From the NCBI GenBank assembly GCA_965218985.1, contig CBDCMP010000006.1, forward strand, positions 124,001-188,000: a stretch of 64,000 nt of DNA, in the 5' to 3' direction. The position numbers were made by a program, and so were the translations under genes. Below are positions 43,039 through 52,825 of this stretch, in pieces (the stretch's first letter is position 1; every line of letters starts with the position of its first letter). Under the pieces are notes generated by a model. It had not been told where the DNA came from. It worked only from the letters and a program-made list of their open reading frames with translations, and did no database searches. The DNA comes from Pseudopedobacter sp965218985 (GTDB taxonomy: Bacteria > Bacteroidota > Bacteroidia > Sphingobacteriales > Sphingobacteriaceae).

Positions 43039-44124
43039 TCAGATATATTTATTACCGAATTTTTGCTTCACATCTCCCACTACCTGTTTCACATGTTGCT
43101 CTTTATCCTTAGGACAAATCATTAAAGTGTTGTTAGCTTCAACCACGATGAAATCGTGTAAGCCCTGCAGGATCACCAACTTATCTTTAGGCACATTTAC
43201 CATACAGTTCGATGAATTGTACATCATCACTTTTTCAGGGTGGATCACGGCATTTCCCACGTAATCCTTCTCCGCTAAATCATAAACGGAGGACCAGGTT
43301 CCCAAATCAGACCATCCGAAATCAGCCGGCATCACAAAAACATTATCCGCTTTCTCCATCACGCCATAATCAATGGAAATGTTGGTGCACCGCTGAAAAG
43401 CAATCTGAATAAAGGTTTTCTCCGCATCTGAATTGAAGGATTTTTTTCCCTCTCTGAATATTTCACTCATTTCAGGGAGGTATTTATCAAAGGCAGAGAT
43501 GATGGCATCAGCCGACCAAATGAAAATACCTGAATTCCAGAGGAAATCCCCGCTGGCCAGAAAAGTTTGAGCGATCTCTAAAGTGGGCTTTTCGGTAAAA
43601 GTCTTTACCTTGTGCAGGTTGTCAGAAAGGGTGTTGTCTGAATATTGGATATAACCGTAACCTGTGTCAGGTCTGGATGGTTTTATGCCTAAAGTGATGA
43701 GGCAATCGTTCTGTTTTGCAGCGTATAATGCCTTTGTGATGATCTCTATAAAATTATCAGTCTCTAATATCAAGTGATCCGAAGGAGCCACCACCACCAA
43801 GGCCTCTGGGTTTAATTGTTTTATTTTATAGCAGCCATAAGCAATACAAGGTGCGGTGTTTCGCATGATGGGCTCTCCAATGATTTGCCCATCTTTCAAT
43901 TCAGGCAGTTGCTCTTTCACTAAGTCGAAATAGTTTTCGTTAGTGAGGATGTAAATGTTCTCTACGGGAAGTATCTTTTTAAATCTTTCAAAGGTATTTT
44001 GGATGAGGCTTTTGCCGGTTCCCAGCACGTCTAAAAATTGTTTAGGGTAGGTGGTTCTGCTCACAGGCCAAAATCTGCTGCCTATTCCGCCAGCCATGAT
44101 TAAAGCATAGTTATTTTCATTCAT
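43039..44124 (-). CDS. manC: Mannose-1-phosphate guanylyltransferase
   Basis: 361 residues. The nucleotidyltransferase start YALIMAGGIGSRFWPVSRTT then YPKQFLDVLGTGKSLIQNTF is characteristic of GDP-mannose pyrophosphorylases; also FTEKPTLEIAQTFLASGDFL, WNSGIF and the IDYGVMEKADNVFVMPADFG, WSDLGTW block. It makes GDP-mannose for glycan synthesis. The C-terminal isomerase domain of bifunctional ManC is missing, so it is the single-domain type. The KdsD-type gene lies 9 bases upstream on the same strand. Confidence 0.93.
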   Translation of the reverse strand: MNENNYALIMAGGIGSRFWPVSRTTYPKQFLDVLGTGKSLIQNTFERFKKILPVENIYILTNENYFDLVKEQLPELKDGQIIGEPIMRNTAPCIAYGCYKIKQLNPEALVVVAPSDHLILETDNFIEIITKALYAAKQNDCLITLGIKPSRPDTGYGYIQYSDNTLSDNLHKVKTFTEKPTLEIAQTFLASGDFLWNSGIFIWSADAIISAFDKYLPEMSEIFREGKKSFNSDAEKTFIQIAFQRCTNISIDYGVMEKADNVFVMPADFGWSDLGTWSSVYDLAEKDYVGNAVIHPEKVMMYNSSNCMVNVPKDKLVILQGLHDFIVVEANNTLMICPKDKEQHVKQVVGDVKQKFGNKYI

Positions 44125-44133
44125 TAGGTTAAA

Positions 44134-45099
44134 TTAAATTATTCCTTCTTTTAATAAATCATGTAAATGTACAACTCCTTCATAAGAATTGTTTTTTAAA
44201 ACTAGGAGCTGGGTAATATTATGTTTTTTCATCAATTGTAGAGCATTTACAGCTAATTCATCACTGTCAATCGTTTTCGGATCGGTATTCATCACATCAA
44301 ATGCGCACAGGTTTTCAAAAGTCGGGAATCTCTCCATCATCCTTCTTAAATCTCCATCTGTGACCACGCCTTTTAATTCACCCTGATCCAAAACCGCCAC
44401 CACACCTAATCGTTTCCTGGTGATCTCCAAAATCACTGCCCTGATATTGGAATTTGAGCCGATCTGCGGTTTCTCATTCAATGAACTTAAATCAGAGACT
44501 TTCAAATACAATTTTTTCCCCAGTGCGCCACCAGGATGGAATTTGGCAAAGTCGTCTTTGGAGAATTCCCGACATTCCAACAAGCAAACCGCCAGCGCAT
44601 CGCCCATTACCAATTGCGCTGTGGTGCTGGTGGTGGGCGCCAGGTTATTGGGGCAGGCTTCAATTTCTATGGAGGCATTTAACACAAAATCTGATTGTTT
44701 AGCCAGATAAGATGTTTGGTCTCCCACGATGCTGGCCAATGAATTAGCTCCCTGTTTTAACAATGGGATAAGCACTTTTATCTCTGCTGTATTTCCGCTT
44801 TTTGATAAACACAGCACCAAATCATCTTTTTGAATGATGCCCAAATCTCCATGCACCGCATCAGCAGCATGCATGAAAATTGCAGGAGTACCTGTGGAGT
44901 TGAAAGTGGCCACTATTTTTTGAGCAATGATGGCACTTTTACCCACACCTGTCACAATTACCCTCCCTTTGAGATGAAGAATTTTTTGAACTAAACGACC
45001 AAAATCTTCGTTTAACTGCTGAGAAAGTTGATGGATCGCTTCTGATTCTGTATGGATTGTTTTACGAGCGATGGTTAAGATCTCCTGAAATGATTTCAA
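44134..45099 (-). CDS. kdsD: Arabinose-5-phosphate isomerase, KpsF/GutQ family
   Basis: 321 residues. SIS domain with GRVIVTGVGKSAIIAQKIVA near residue 45 and LCLSKSGNTAEIKVLIPLLK near 106; PGGALGKKLYLKVSDL leads into two CBS domains (AVILEITRKRLGVVAVLDQG, DELAVNALQLMKKHNITQLL). It converts ribulose-5-phosphate to arabinose-5-phosphate, the first step of KDO synthesis. KdsA is encoded 2.3 kb away on the other strand. Operon with the manC-type gene. Confidence 0.93.
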   Translation of the reverse strand: MKSFQEILTIARKTIHTESEAIHQLSQQLNEDFGRLVQKILHLKGRVIVTGVGKSAIIAQKIVATFNSTGTPAIFMHAADAVHGDLGIIQKDDLVLCLSKSGNTAEIKVLIPLLKQGANSLASIVGDQTSYLAKQSDFVLNASIEIEACPNNLAPTTSTTAQLVMGDALAVCLLECREFSKDDFAKFHPGGALGKKLYLKVSDLSSLNEKPQIGSNSNIRAVILEITRKRLGVVAVLDQGELKGVVTDGDLRRMMERFPTFENLCAFDVMNTDPKTIDSDELAVNALQLMKKHNITQLLVLKNNSYEGVVHLHDLLKEGII

Positions 45100-45194
45100 A
45101 TTGTAAAAGTTTATAATTAAAATATCATTATTTCACAAAAATATGTTATTTTGATATTTAAAATCAGCATGAGCTGTTTTTTTTGACCATAAAA

Positions 45195-47384
45195 ATGCAG
45201 ATTAAAAAATCTTTAATAGATAATTTACAGACTTTTTTTGGCTTCGATAATTTCAAAGGAGATCAGGAAGCCATCATTAACAGCATATTAGAAAAGAATG
45301 ACACCTTTGTCATTATGCCAACCGGAGGTGGAAAATCGATATGCTACCAATTGCCCGCTTTAATGAGTTCAGGAACCGCTTTGGTGATCTCCCCACTCAT
45401 CGCATTGATGAAAAATCAGGTGGATCAGCTGAGAGCCTTTGGAGGAAAGGATAGCATAGCGCACTTTCTCAATTCCTCATTAAACAAATCAGAGATCATG
45501 AAGGTGAAAGAAGATGTTTTGGCAGGAGAGACAAAATTGTTATATGTTGCTCCGGAATCTTTAACCAAACAGGATAATATTGATTTTTTAAAATTGATAA
45601 AAGTCTCCTTCGTCGCAGTGGATGAAGCCCACTGCATTTCTGAATGGGGGCATGATTTCAGACCTGAGTACAGGAAGATAAGACAAGTCATCAATAACAT
45701 CAGAGAGGATATCTCCATTATCGCTTTAACAGCAACCGCAACTCCAAAGGTCCAATATGACATTCAGAAGAACTTGCAGATGACCAGTGCCAATCTTTTT
45801 AAATCTTCTTTCAACAGGCCAAATTTATTTTATGATGTAAGGCCTAAGCGGGATGTGATCAAGGAGATTGTGAAGTACGTGAAGAATAATGCCGGGAAAT
45901 CCGGAATTGTATACTGCTTAAGCAGGAAAAAAGTGGAGGAAGTTTCCAATGCCCTGGAGATCAATGGTATCAAATCATTGCCTTACCATGCGGGCTTGGA
46001 TGCCAAAGTGCGAGCTGACACTCAGGATAAATTTCTCATGGAGGATGTGGATGTGATTGTGGCCACTATCGCATTTGGTATGGGTATTGACAAACCGGAT
46101 GTTCGTTATGTCATCCACCATGACATTCCAAAAAGTATGGAAGGCTATTACCAGGAAACAGGAAGAGCCGGAAGAGACGGGGGGGAAGGGATTTGCATTG
46201 CTTTTTATTCTGAAAAGGATATTGATAAGCTGGCTAAGTTTATGAAGGACAAGCCTGTGTCTGAACGGGAGATTGGAACTCAAATTCTAAAAGAGGTCAT
46301 AGATTATTCTGAATCTGCAGTTTGCAGAAGGAAACAAATTCTTCATTATTTCGGCGAAAACTTCAATGAAGTGGGGTGCAATAACATGTGTGACAATTGC
46401 AGGGCACAGAAGCAGTATTTCAGTGCTGAAGAACCTTTGTTAAAGGTTTTGAATTTGATTAATGAATTCGGTGAGAAGTTTGACGACCATTATATCATCA
46501 ATGTTTTGCTGGGGTTGGAGACCGCTCAGATTCAATCCTATAAACACCATCAGACCAAGTATTTTGGGGCTGGCAAAGAAGACGGATTGACGCTATGGAA
46601 ATCTTTATTGCGTCAGGCATTGCTGGATAATTTCATTATAAAAGACGTGGATAATTTCGGTCTGTTGAGGTTGTCCAAATCCGGTCAGAAATATATAGAC
46701 AATCCTTACGCGTTAAAGTTCATTATGAACCGGGAGATGGATGCAGTGACGGAGGAGGAGGAGGAAGGAATGCAACATGGCTCCGGAGCTGTGGATAACC
46801 AGCTTTTACAAATGCTGAAAGATTTGCGCAAGAAGATTGCTAAACAAAAAAATCTTCCCCCATTTGTGATATTTCAGGATCCGTCTTTAGAGGAGATGTG
46901 CACGCATTACCCTATATCCATAGATGAATTGAAGAACATCTCAGGTGTTGGGAATGGTAAAGCCTTGAAATTTGGTGCTGCATTCATTGAACTGATCAAG
47001 AAATACGTGGAGGATAATGACATAGATCGCCCGATAGATTTTGTAGTGAAGACCACTGCAAATAAATCAGCACTGAAAGTCTCCATCATTCAAAACATAG
47101 ACCGTCAGATCTCATTGGAGGATATCGCTTCTTCAAAAGGAATCTCCTATGAGGAGATTTTAAAGGAAGTGGAATCGATCGTAGGTTCAGGAACCAAGCT
47201 TAATCTTAGTTATTTTGTGGATGAAATGATAGATGACGAAAGGCAGGATGAAGTTTTTGATTATTTCAGAACAGCAGATGTGGATTCTATAGAAAAGGCT
47301 TTGGAAGAATTGGGTGCAGACGATTATAATCGCGAAGAGATTCAGCTGATGCGCATCAAGTTCATGTCTGAGCTTGGAAATTAA
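45195..47384 (+). CDS. recQ: ATP-dependent DNA helicase RecQ
   Basis: About 729 residues from the ATG at 45195; a TTG at 45183 is less likely. Helicase motifs: FVIMPTGGGKSICYQLPALM (Walker A), FVAVDEAHCISEWGHDFRPE (DEAH), ALTATATPKVQYDI (III), GIVYCLSRKKVEEVSNALEI (IV), YYQETGRAGRDGGEGICIAF (VI). The RecQ zinc-binding Cys cluster CRRKQILHYF...CNNMCDNC is near residue 385, the HRDC-like domain near 530-610. The long C-terminal extension is typical of Bacteroidota RecQ. It acts in recombination repair. Confidence 0.95.
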   Translation: MQIKKSLIDNLQTFFGFDNFKGDQEAIINSILEKNDTFVIMPTGGGKSICYQLPALMSSGTALVISPLIALMKNQVDQLRAFGGKDSIAHFLNSSLNKSEIMKVKEDVLAGETKLLYVAPESLTKQDNIDFLKLIKVSFVAVDEAHCISEWGHDFRPEYRKIRQVINNIREDISIIALTATATPKVQYDIQKNLQMTSANLFKSSFNRPNLFYDVRPKRDVIKEIVKYVKNNAGKSGIVYCLSRKKVEEVSNALEINGIKSLPYHAGLDAKVRADTQDKFLMEDVDVIVATIAFGMGIDKPDVRYVIHHDIPKSMEGYYQETGRAGRDGGEGICIAFYSEKDIDKLAKFMKDKPVSEREIGTQILKEVIDYSESAVCRRKQILHYFGENFNEVGCNNMCDNCRAQKQYFSAEEPLLKVLNLINEFGEKFDDHYIINVLLGLETAQIQSYKHHQTKYFGAGKEDGLTLWKSLLRQALLDNFIIKDVDNFGLLRLSKSGQKYIDNPYALKFIMNREMDAVTEEEEEGMQHGSGAVDNQLLQMLKDLRKKIAKQKNLPPFVIFQDPSLEEMCTHYPISIDELKNISGVGNGKALKFGAAFIELIKKYVEDNDIDRPIDFVVKTTANKSALKVSIIQNIDRQISLEDIASSKGISYEEILKEVESIVGSGTKLNLSYFVDEMIDDERQDEVFDYFRTADVDSIEKALEELGADDYNREEIQLMRIKFMSELGN

Positions 47385-47412
47385 ACCCTTCTTAAATATA
47401 AAAGCTCACTTC

Positions 47413-48225
47413 ATGGATCTTCAAATCCCAAAATTAAAACACGTTAATTCCAATAATTTCTTCCTGATGGCTGGGCCATGTGCGATTGAAGGTGAAGATA
47501 CCGCATGGAGAATCGCTGAAAGAATTGTCAAACTATCAGATCAGTTAAAGGTACCTTATATTTTTAAAGGCTCTTATAAAAAGGCGAACCGCTCGAGGTT
47601 AGATTCTTTTACAGGAATTGGGGATGAAAAAGCCCTTAAAATTCTCCAGAAAATCGGAAAAGAGTTTGGTGTGCCAACGGTGACTGATATTCATGAGCGT
47701 GGGGAGGCAGCTATGGCTGCTGAATATGTAGATGTGTTGCAAATCCCAGCTTTTCTTTGTCGTCAAACTGATTTGCTTGTGGCTGCAGCACAAACAGGCA
47801 AAGTGGTAAACGTGAAAAAAGGTCAGTTTTTATCTGCAGCCTCTATGAAATTCGCAGTGGATAAAATAGTGGAATCCGGAAACAGAAATGTGATCTTAAC
47901 GGATAGAGGGAATACTTTTGGCTATCAGGATTTGGTGGTGGATTTTAGGGGAATCCCCGAAATGCGGGCTTTTAAAGTGCCCGTAGTGATGGACTGTACG
48001 CATTCTCTTCAACAACCTAATCAAGTTTCGGGGGTGACGGGGGGCAAACCTGCTTTAATTGAGACCATTGCCAAAGCAGCTATCGCTGTTGGAGCTGATG
48101 GTCTTTTCATTGAAACGCACCCTGATCCAAAAAACGCCAAATCAGACGGTGCCAATATGCTTCATCTGGATTTGCTGGAAGATTTGTTGATTAAATTAAT
48201 AAGAATCCGAGAGGCTGTCAGTTAA
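47413..48225 (+). CDS. kdsA: 3-deoxy-8-phosphooctulonate synthase
   Basis: 270 residues from the ATG at 47413. Signature FFLMAGPCAIEGEDTAWRIA, FKGSYKKANRSRLDSFTGIG, TDIHERGEAAMAAEYVDVLQ, IPAFLCRQTDLL, VMDCTHSLQQPNQVSG and ADGLFIETHPDPKNAKSDGA are diagnostic of KdsA. It makes KDO-8-phosphate from phosphoenolpyruvate and arabinose-5-phosphate for lipopolysaccharide. It follows recQ by 28 bases; the 3' end overlaps the convergent PorE-like gene by 8 bases. Confidence 0.97.
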   Translation: MDLQIPKLKHVNSNNFFLMAGPCAIEGEDTAWRIAERIVKLSDQLKVPYIFKGSYKKANRSRLDSFTGIGDEKALKILQKIGKEFGVPTVTDIHERGEAAMAAEYVDVLQIPAFLCRQTDLLVAAAQTGKVVNVKKGQFLSAASMKFAVDKIVESGNRNVILTDRGNTFGYQDLVVDFRGIPEMRAFKVPVVMDCTHSLQQPNQVSGVTGGKPALIETIAKAAIAVGADGLFIETHPDPKNAKSDGANMLHLDLLEDLLIKLIRIREAVS

Positions 48226-50122
48226 CAGCTGTGATCGAAAATTCAGTTCTCCTGTTGTTAGCCCTTCCTTCTGATGTTTTATTGTCGGCTACGGGCATGG
48301 TTTCTCCATAACCTTTGTAAGTGAGTCTATCAGCATCAACTTGGTGCGCTACAAGATATTGATACACAGCCTTTGATCTGTTTTGAGACAAAACCATATT
48401 GGATTGGTCGTCTCCAACATCATCGGTAAAACCGCTGATCTGAATTTTAGCGGTTGGATTATCTTTGAGAAATTCAATGAGTTTTTGAAGTTCTGCTTTT
48501 GATTCTGTTTTTAAATCGTATTTGTTGGTGTCAAAGAAAATGTTTCTTAAAACCACCTTTTTCCCAATAGCTATCTTTTGCAGAGGCACCTCTAGAATAA
48601 TAGGCTCACCCGGCTTAAACTTCTCGAGGGAAAAATTCTCGGAATAGAATAAATAACCAGTTTTAGAAACATTTAAACTATATTCCACTCCAGGGGGAAG
48701 GGCAGCAAGGAACGCTCCGTCTAGCTCATCAGAATAAGAGGCATGTATCGAATTTCCAGTTTTAAGATCAATGATATCCACTAAAGCCTGAAGTTTGTTT
48801 TTTGTCGCTGCATCATAAACCACTCCTTTAACATAATTCACAGCATTGGGCCTTAACCCTTGTGGAAGATTAAAGGAATAGATATCAAAACCACCATAGC
48901 CATTAAAATTATTGGAAGAGAAAAAGGCTTTAGTTCCACTTGCATTTATGGTTAAGCCACTTTCCTCTCCATAAGTGTTGATAGGATAACCCAAGTTTTT
49001 TGGTTTTGACCAAACACCTCCCGTATCTAATCTGGAAATGAAAAGATCTTTATTCCCCATGCCCGCCCAGCCATTGGATGAAAAATACAAAGTTTTATTA
49101 TCGGGATGAATGAATGGGGATTGCTCATCATAGGGTGTGTTTATATTTGCACCCATGTTTACAGGCATTTCCCATTTCCCACCATCTCCTAAATGACTTT
49201 TCCAAATGTCATAACTGCCATAGCCACCTGATCTGTCACTGACAAAATATAGCGTTCTTGCATCAGCTGAGATAGAGGGTTGAGATTCCCATCCTTTTGT
49301 ATTGATGGGAAAACCTAAGTTCACAGGTTTGCTCCATCCCTTTCCTTCTTTTTGAGATATATAGATGTCACATCGGCCCAAGCCATCAGGTCTGTTACAC
49401 CCTGTGAAGAACAAGAATTGCCCATCCGGAGAAAGACACTGGGCACCTTCGTTATAAGTAGGAGTATTAATATTTGCACTTAGATACGCTGCTTTAGTCC
49501 ATGATTCTCCTTCTTTATAACTTCTATAAAAATCTTCATTGCTATTGATTTGTCGGGTAAAAATCAGTGTACTTTCATCAGTGGTGAGTGCCGCCAAATA
49601 CTCTTGGTCTTTAGTGTTTATATTGGGCCCCAAATTCTCGGGCTTGAAGGGGACAGGATTTTTGATGGCCTCCAGTGCGAACATACAATCTCGTATATAT
49701 TTATCTGTCTGATTGATTTTATCTAAAGAAGGGTTGCCTTTATTTTTATAAATTTGATAATGATCTAAGGCTTTTTCGTAATCGCCTGTTTTTAATTCAG
49801 TCTCTGCATAAAAATAATATCGGTCCGGAGCAAAATTAGGGGCTATTTTAAAAGCCGCTTCATAAGTCTCTTTCGCTTTCACATAATCATAAGTGACCCT
49901 GTAAACATCAGCTAACAATAAATAGGCTTCCACGAATTGCTCATCCTGTTTGATGGCATCATTTAGCTCTTTGGTAGCTTCTTTGAAATCATTGAGATCT
50001 AAAAGGTAGCGGGCTCTTTCGTAATTTTTTATGGCTGATCTATTGTTTGAGGTGTATTTATCTTGAGCAAACCCCAAATGGAAAGAGAAGAAAAGCATGA
50101 ACAAGCAACAGAGAGATTTCAT
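48218..50122 (-). CDS. OmpA-family protein with TPR and PD40 propeller (PorE-like)
   Basis: 634 residues with signal peptide (MKSLCCLFMLFFSFHLGFAQ). Order: TPR-like helices (25-140; ARYLLDLNDFKEATKELNDA), WD40-like PD40 beta-propeller (about 160-430; repeated pattern such as LYFSSNGWAGMGNKDLFISR, TLYFVSDRSGGYGSYDIW), a carboxypeptidase-regulatory-like beta domain (440-515; YVKGVVYDAATKNKLQALVD), and a C-terminal OmpA peptidoglycan-binding domain (525-634; IQISGFTDDVGDDQSNMVLS, QNRSKAVYQYL). This matches the architecture of PorE, which anchors the type IX secretion machine to the wall, though Bacteroidota have paralogues with the same layout. Periplasmic. Confidence 0.85.
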   Translation of the reverse strand: MKSLCCLFMLFFSFHLGFAQDKYTSNNRSAIKNYERARYLLDLNDFKEATKELNDAIKQDEQFVEAYLLLADVYRVTYDYVKAKETYEAAFKIAPNFAPDRYYFYAETELKTGDYEKALDHYQIYKNKGNPSLDKINQTDKYIRDCMFALEAIKNPVPFKPENLGPNINTKDQEYLAALTTDESTLIFTRQINSNEDFYRSYKEGESWTKAAYLSANINTPTYNEGAQCLSPDGQFLFFTGCNRPDGLGRCDIYISQKEGKGWSKPVNLGFPINTKGWESQPSISADARTLYFVSDRSGGYGSYDIWKSHLGDGGKWEMPVNMGANINTPYDEQSPFIHPDNKTLYFSSNGWAGMGNKDLFISRLDTGGVWSKPKNLGYPINTYGEESGLTINASGTKAFFSSNNFNGYGGFDIYSFNLPQGLRPNAVNYVKGVVYDAATKNKLQALVDIIDLKTGNSIHASYSDELDGAFLAALPPGVEYSLNVSKTGYLFYSENFSLEKFKPGEPIILEVPLQKIAIGKKVVLRNIFFDTNKYDLKTESKAELQKLIEFLKDNPTAKIQISGFTDDVGDDQSNMVLSQNRSKAVYQYLVAHQVDADRLTYKGYGETMPVADNKTSEGRANNRRTEFSITAVN

Positions 50123-50153
50123 TAATAAAGGTTTAGAGCTAAACTATAAATTT

Positions 50154-50783
50154 TTATGGAATATTTAAGAATTTATGAGTTTGTAAAGAGATCTCCCATT
50201 TTGGATTATTCATCACATAATCAATAATTAAAGGGGTCATCTCCGCTGATTTTGACCATTCTGGTTGTAAATATAATTTACAATGAGGGGAGACTGATTC
50301 CGCATATTCTTCAGCCCATTTAAAGTCACTTTTATTGAATATGATCACTTTTAGTTCGTTTGCAAATGGAGTGATATCAGGCCGGGGGGCTTTAAACTTT
50401 TTTGGCGAAAGACAAATCCAATCCCATTCTCCTGATAAAGGATAGGCTCCGGAGGTTTCAATGAAAGTTGACATCCCTGCGTTCTTCAATTCTCTGGTAA
50501 GATAATCCAGGTTATAAAGTAAAGGCTCACCACCTGTAACCACCACTGCTTTTCCGGGGAATTGGTTTGCGTTCACCACAATATCATCAGATTTGGTTAA
50601 CGGATGCAAGTCGGCATCCCAGCTTTCTTTCACATCGCACCAATGGCAACCCACGTCACATCCTCCTAAACGTATAAAATAAGCAGCTTTGCCAGAGTTA
50701 AAGCCTTCGCCTTGTATGGTATAGAATTCTTCCATTAAAGGAAGCAATGAACCGTCTTCTGGTATTGTATTTTTCATTTTCAA
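50154..50783 (-). CDS. queE: 7-carboxy-7-deazaguanine synthase
   Basis: 209 residues. The radical-SAM cluster motif CDVGCHWCD (CX3CX2C) is preceded by FYTIQGEGFNSGKAAYFIRL, the QueE signature, and followed by VVTGGEPLLYNLDYLTRELK. It makes 7-carboxy-7-deazaguanine for queuosine synthesis. A second ATG at 50777 would shorten it by two codons. The promoter box ends only a few bases upstream. No other que gene is adjacent. Confidence 0.93.
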   Translation of the reverse strand: MKMKNTIPEDGSLLPLMEEFYTIQGEGFNSGKAAYFIRLGGCDVGCHWCDVKESWDADLHPLTKSDDIVVNANQFPGKAVVVTGGEPLLYNLDYLTRELKNAGMSTFIETSGAYPLSGEWDWICLSPKKFKAPRPDITPFANELKVIIFNKSDFKWAEEYAESVSPHCKLYLQPEWSKSAEMTPLIIDYVMNNPKWEISLQTHKFLNIP

Positions 50784-50788
50784 GATTG

Positions 50789-50796
50789 CAAAGGTA
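50789..50796 (-). promoter_or_regulatory. Candidate queE promoter -7 box
   Basis: TACCTTTG on the minus strand, with 5 bases between box and the ATG at 50783. Implies a leaderless or near-leaderless message. Confidence 0.5.
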
Positions 50797-50831
50797 AAGT
50801 TATTTTACGAGGATCAACACCACTTATCAGC

Positions 50832-50839
50832 TATATTTG
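50832..50839 (+). promoter_or_regulatory. Candidate promoter -7 box of the Rieske gene
   Basis: TATATTTG, three bases before the ATG at 50843. If used, transcription would start within or at the start codon. No clear -33 TTTG. Confidence 0.4.
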
Positions 50840-50842
50840 ACG

Positions 50843-51184
50843 ATGAAATGGTTTAAAATTGAAGTGCCCATCAACGAACTTCAAATTCAAAAAATAAAAG
50901 TCAACCATAAGGAGATTTGTTTGGTTAAAAAAGAGGACGATATCTTCGCCTGTAACGTCAAATGTCCTCATGCAGGAGCCGACCTTTCCCAAGGTTGGAT
51001 ACAGGACGGTAAAATCGTTTGCCCGTTCCACCGACATGAGTACAATTTAAGCAATGGGAAAGGAGCAGCAGGGCAGGGTGATTACCTTCCTGTTTATCAA
51101 GTGGAGAGAAGAGAAGATGGCTTATATATAAAATTGCCGGAAAACTGGTTAAAGAAAATCTTTAATAGGATTATTTCATCTTAG
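50843..51184 (+). CDS. Rieske [2Fe-2S] protein
   Basis: About 113 residues from ATG at 50843. The Rieske cluster motifs CPHAG (residues near 42) and CPFHRH (near 60) with the intervening GADLSQGWIQDGKIV are complete; the fold occupies the whole protein. No membrane helix, so it is a small soluble ferredoxin such as serves a dioxygenase or nitrite reductase, but no such enzyme is adjacent. Divergent from queE. A TTG-initiated extension by two codons was discarded. Confidence 0.9.
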   Translation: MKWFKIEVPINELQIQKIKVNHKEICLVKKEDDIFACNVKCPHAGADLSQGWIQDGKIVCPFHRHEYNLSNGKGAAGQGDYLPVYQVERREDGLYIKLPENWLKKIFNRIISS

Positions 51185-51259
51185 AACAAGACCAACAGAA
51201 TCCATTTTTTTATTTTCCATTCATTTTTCTTATTTTCTGCAAAATCAATAGCAAATCGA

Positions 51260-52732
51260 ATGGAAAATATAAAACTAGGTCTTCAAAAATCCTTCGGTTT
51301 AAAAATGGCCGTCATTTTGGTGATGAGTTCAATAATTGGTTCGGGTGTATTTAAAAAAGTTGCACCCATGTCGGAGGAGTTATTGTCTCCAACGCTGGTA
51401 ATGCTGGCCTGGATATTAGCCGGTGTCGTTATTTTGTTTGGCATTTTAAGTATTGGGGAGTTAGGTGCAATGTTTCCCGAATCTGGCGGAGCTTTTTATT
51501 GGTTGGAGAAAGCATATGGCAAAGTGGTGGCTTTTCTTTATGGCTGGTCATCTTTCACCGTGATTCAAACCGCGGCGATTTCATCGGTAGCCTATGTATT
51601 TGCCGGAGCTTTAGGTGCTTTTATTGATCTTCCTCATCTTTCAACAGATTTAGAATCCATCACCATTTTTGGTATGATTCAGCCTCTTGATAATATAGGA
51701 GCTAAAATCATCACCAGTTTACTCATCATCCTTTTAACCGCAGTGAATGTTAAAGGAGCAAAGAAAGGAGGGAACTTAAGCCAGGTGTTCACTTATATCA
51801 TCGTATTATGTATTTTGATGGTAGTGGCCCTTTCTTTGAATAGTAGCGTAGGGAGCATGGCAAATCTCTCCACAGCATCCATAACCTATCCTCCCAAATC
51901 CTTTTCCACCACTTTTGGATTCATAGGAGTGATGGTAATTGCCATGAGAAGCGCTTTTTGGGGTTATGAAGGTTGGGTGGCTTTGGGTTTTATTGGTGAG
52001 GAAATTGAGAATCCAAGAAAGAATTTACCTAGGGCCATGCTGGGAGGTATATTAATCATCATACTGATTTATTTATTGGCAAATTTCGCCTATTTATATG
52101 TGATGCCAATTGACGAGTTGATCACCAGTTTAAAAGCAGATAAAAACCTCATCGCTGCGGTAGTAGTCATCGACAAGATTTTTGGAAAAGGAGGAGCAAT
52201 GATTGTTAGCGGAATGATATTGATTTCCACTTTCGGTTGCACCAATGCCACGATTCTACTTTCCTCAAGGATTTATTATGCAATGGCCAAAGATGGTATT
52301 TTCTTTAAGGGAGCAGCAAAAACGCATCCTGAAAACCACACGCCGTCAAATGCTTTGATTTATCAGTGTATTTGGGCTTGTGTTTTAGTGTTCACAGGTT
52401 CTTTTGATTTGTTGACCGATTTGGTCGTGATCGTTGCTTTTGTGTTTTACGGATTAATTGTAAGCTCGGTGATCATATTGAGATTTAAGCAAAAGGAAAC
52501 TTTCAGACCTTATAAATCTATAGGCTATCCGTTTATCCAGGTGATCTTTGTTGTCTTTTGTATGATCTTGATTGGCGTCTCCATAGAAGAATCTCCTGCT
52601 AAGTCCGTTATTGGAATGTTATTGATTTTTACAGGATTGCCTTTTTATTATTACTGGAGTTTTAAAAATAGGAAAACTACTGTTAGGTTAAAAGTAGAAA
52701 GTCAAAAGACTCATATCATTGATAATAAGTAA
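51260..52732 (+). CDS. APC-superfamily amino acid permease
   Basis: 490 residues with 12 or so membrane segments. Motif MSSIIGSGVFKKVAP near residue 20 is the conserved GSGIF-type substrate loop; WILAGVVILFGILSIGELGA and FPESGGAFYWLEKAYGKVVA follow. FWGYEGWVALGFIGEEIENP near residue 235 is characteristic of the LAT/YfnA type. Imports or exchanges an amino acid; substrate unknown. It is 75 bases downstream of the Rieske gene, probably a separate unit. Confidence 0.88.
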   Translation: MENIKLGLQKSFGLKMAVILVMSSIIGSGVFKKVAPMSEELLSPTLVMLAWILAGVVILFGILSIGELGAMFPESGGAFYWLEKAYGKVVAFLYGWSSFTVIQTAAISSVAYVFAGALGAFIDLPHLSTDLESITIFGMIQPLDNIGAKIITSLLIILLTAVNVKGAKKGGNLSQVFTYIIVLCILMVVALSLNSSVGSMANLSTASITYPPKSFSTTFGFIGVMVIAMRSAFWGYEGWVALGFIGEEIENPRKNLPRAMLGGILIIILIYLLANFAYLYVMPIDELITSLKADKNLIAAVVVIDKIFGKGGAMIVSGMILISTFGCTNATILLSSRIYYAMAKDGIFFKGAAKTHPENHTPSNALIYQCIWACVLVFTGSFDLLTDLVVIVAFVFYGLIVSSVIILRFKQKETFRPYKSIGYPFIQVIFVVFCMILIGVSIEESPAKSVIGMLLIFTGLPFYYYWSFKNRKTTVRLKVESQKTHIIDNK

Positions 52733-52825
52733 TTTAAAAAGATGATTTTTCGTCGTTTTATGATTAACATTACACTCTGCATTACCAAAACTAAGTGAAG
52801 CAGAAGGGGAATAGCTGATCCCAAA

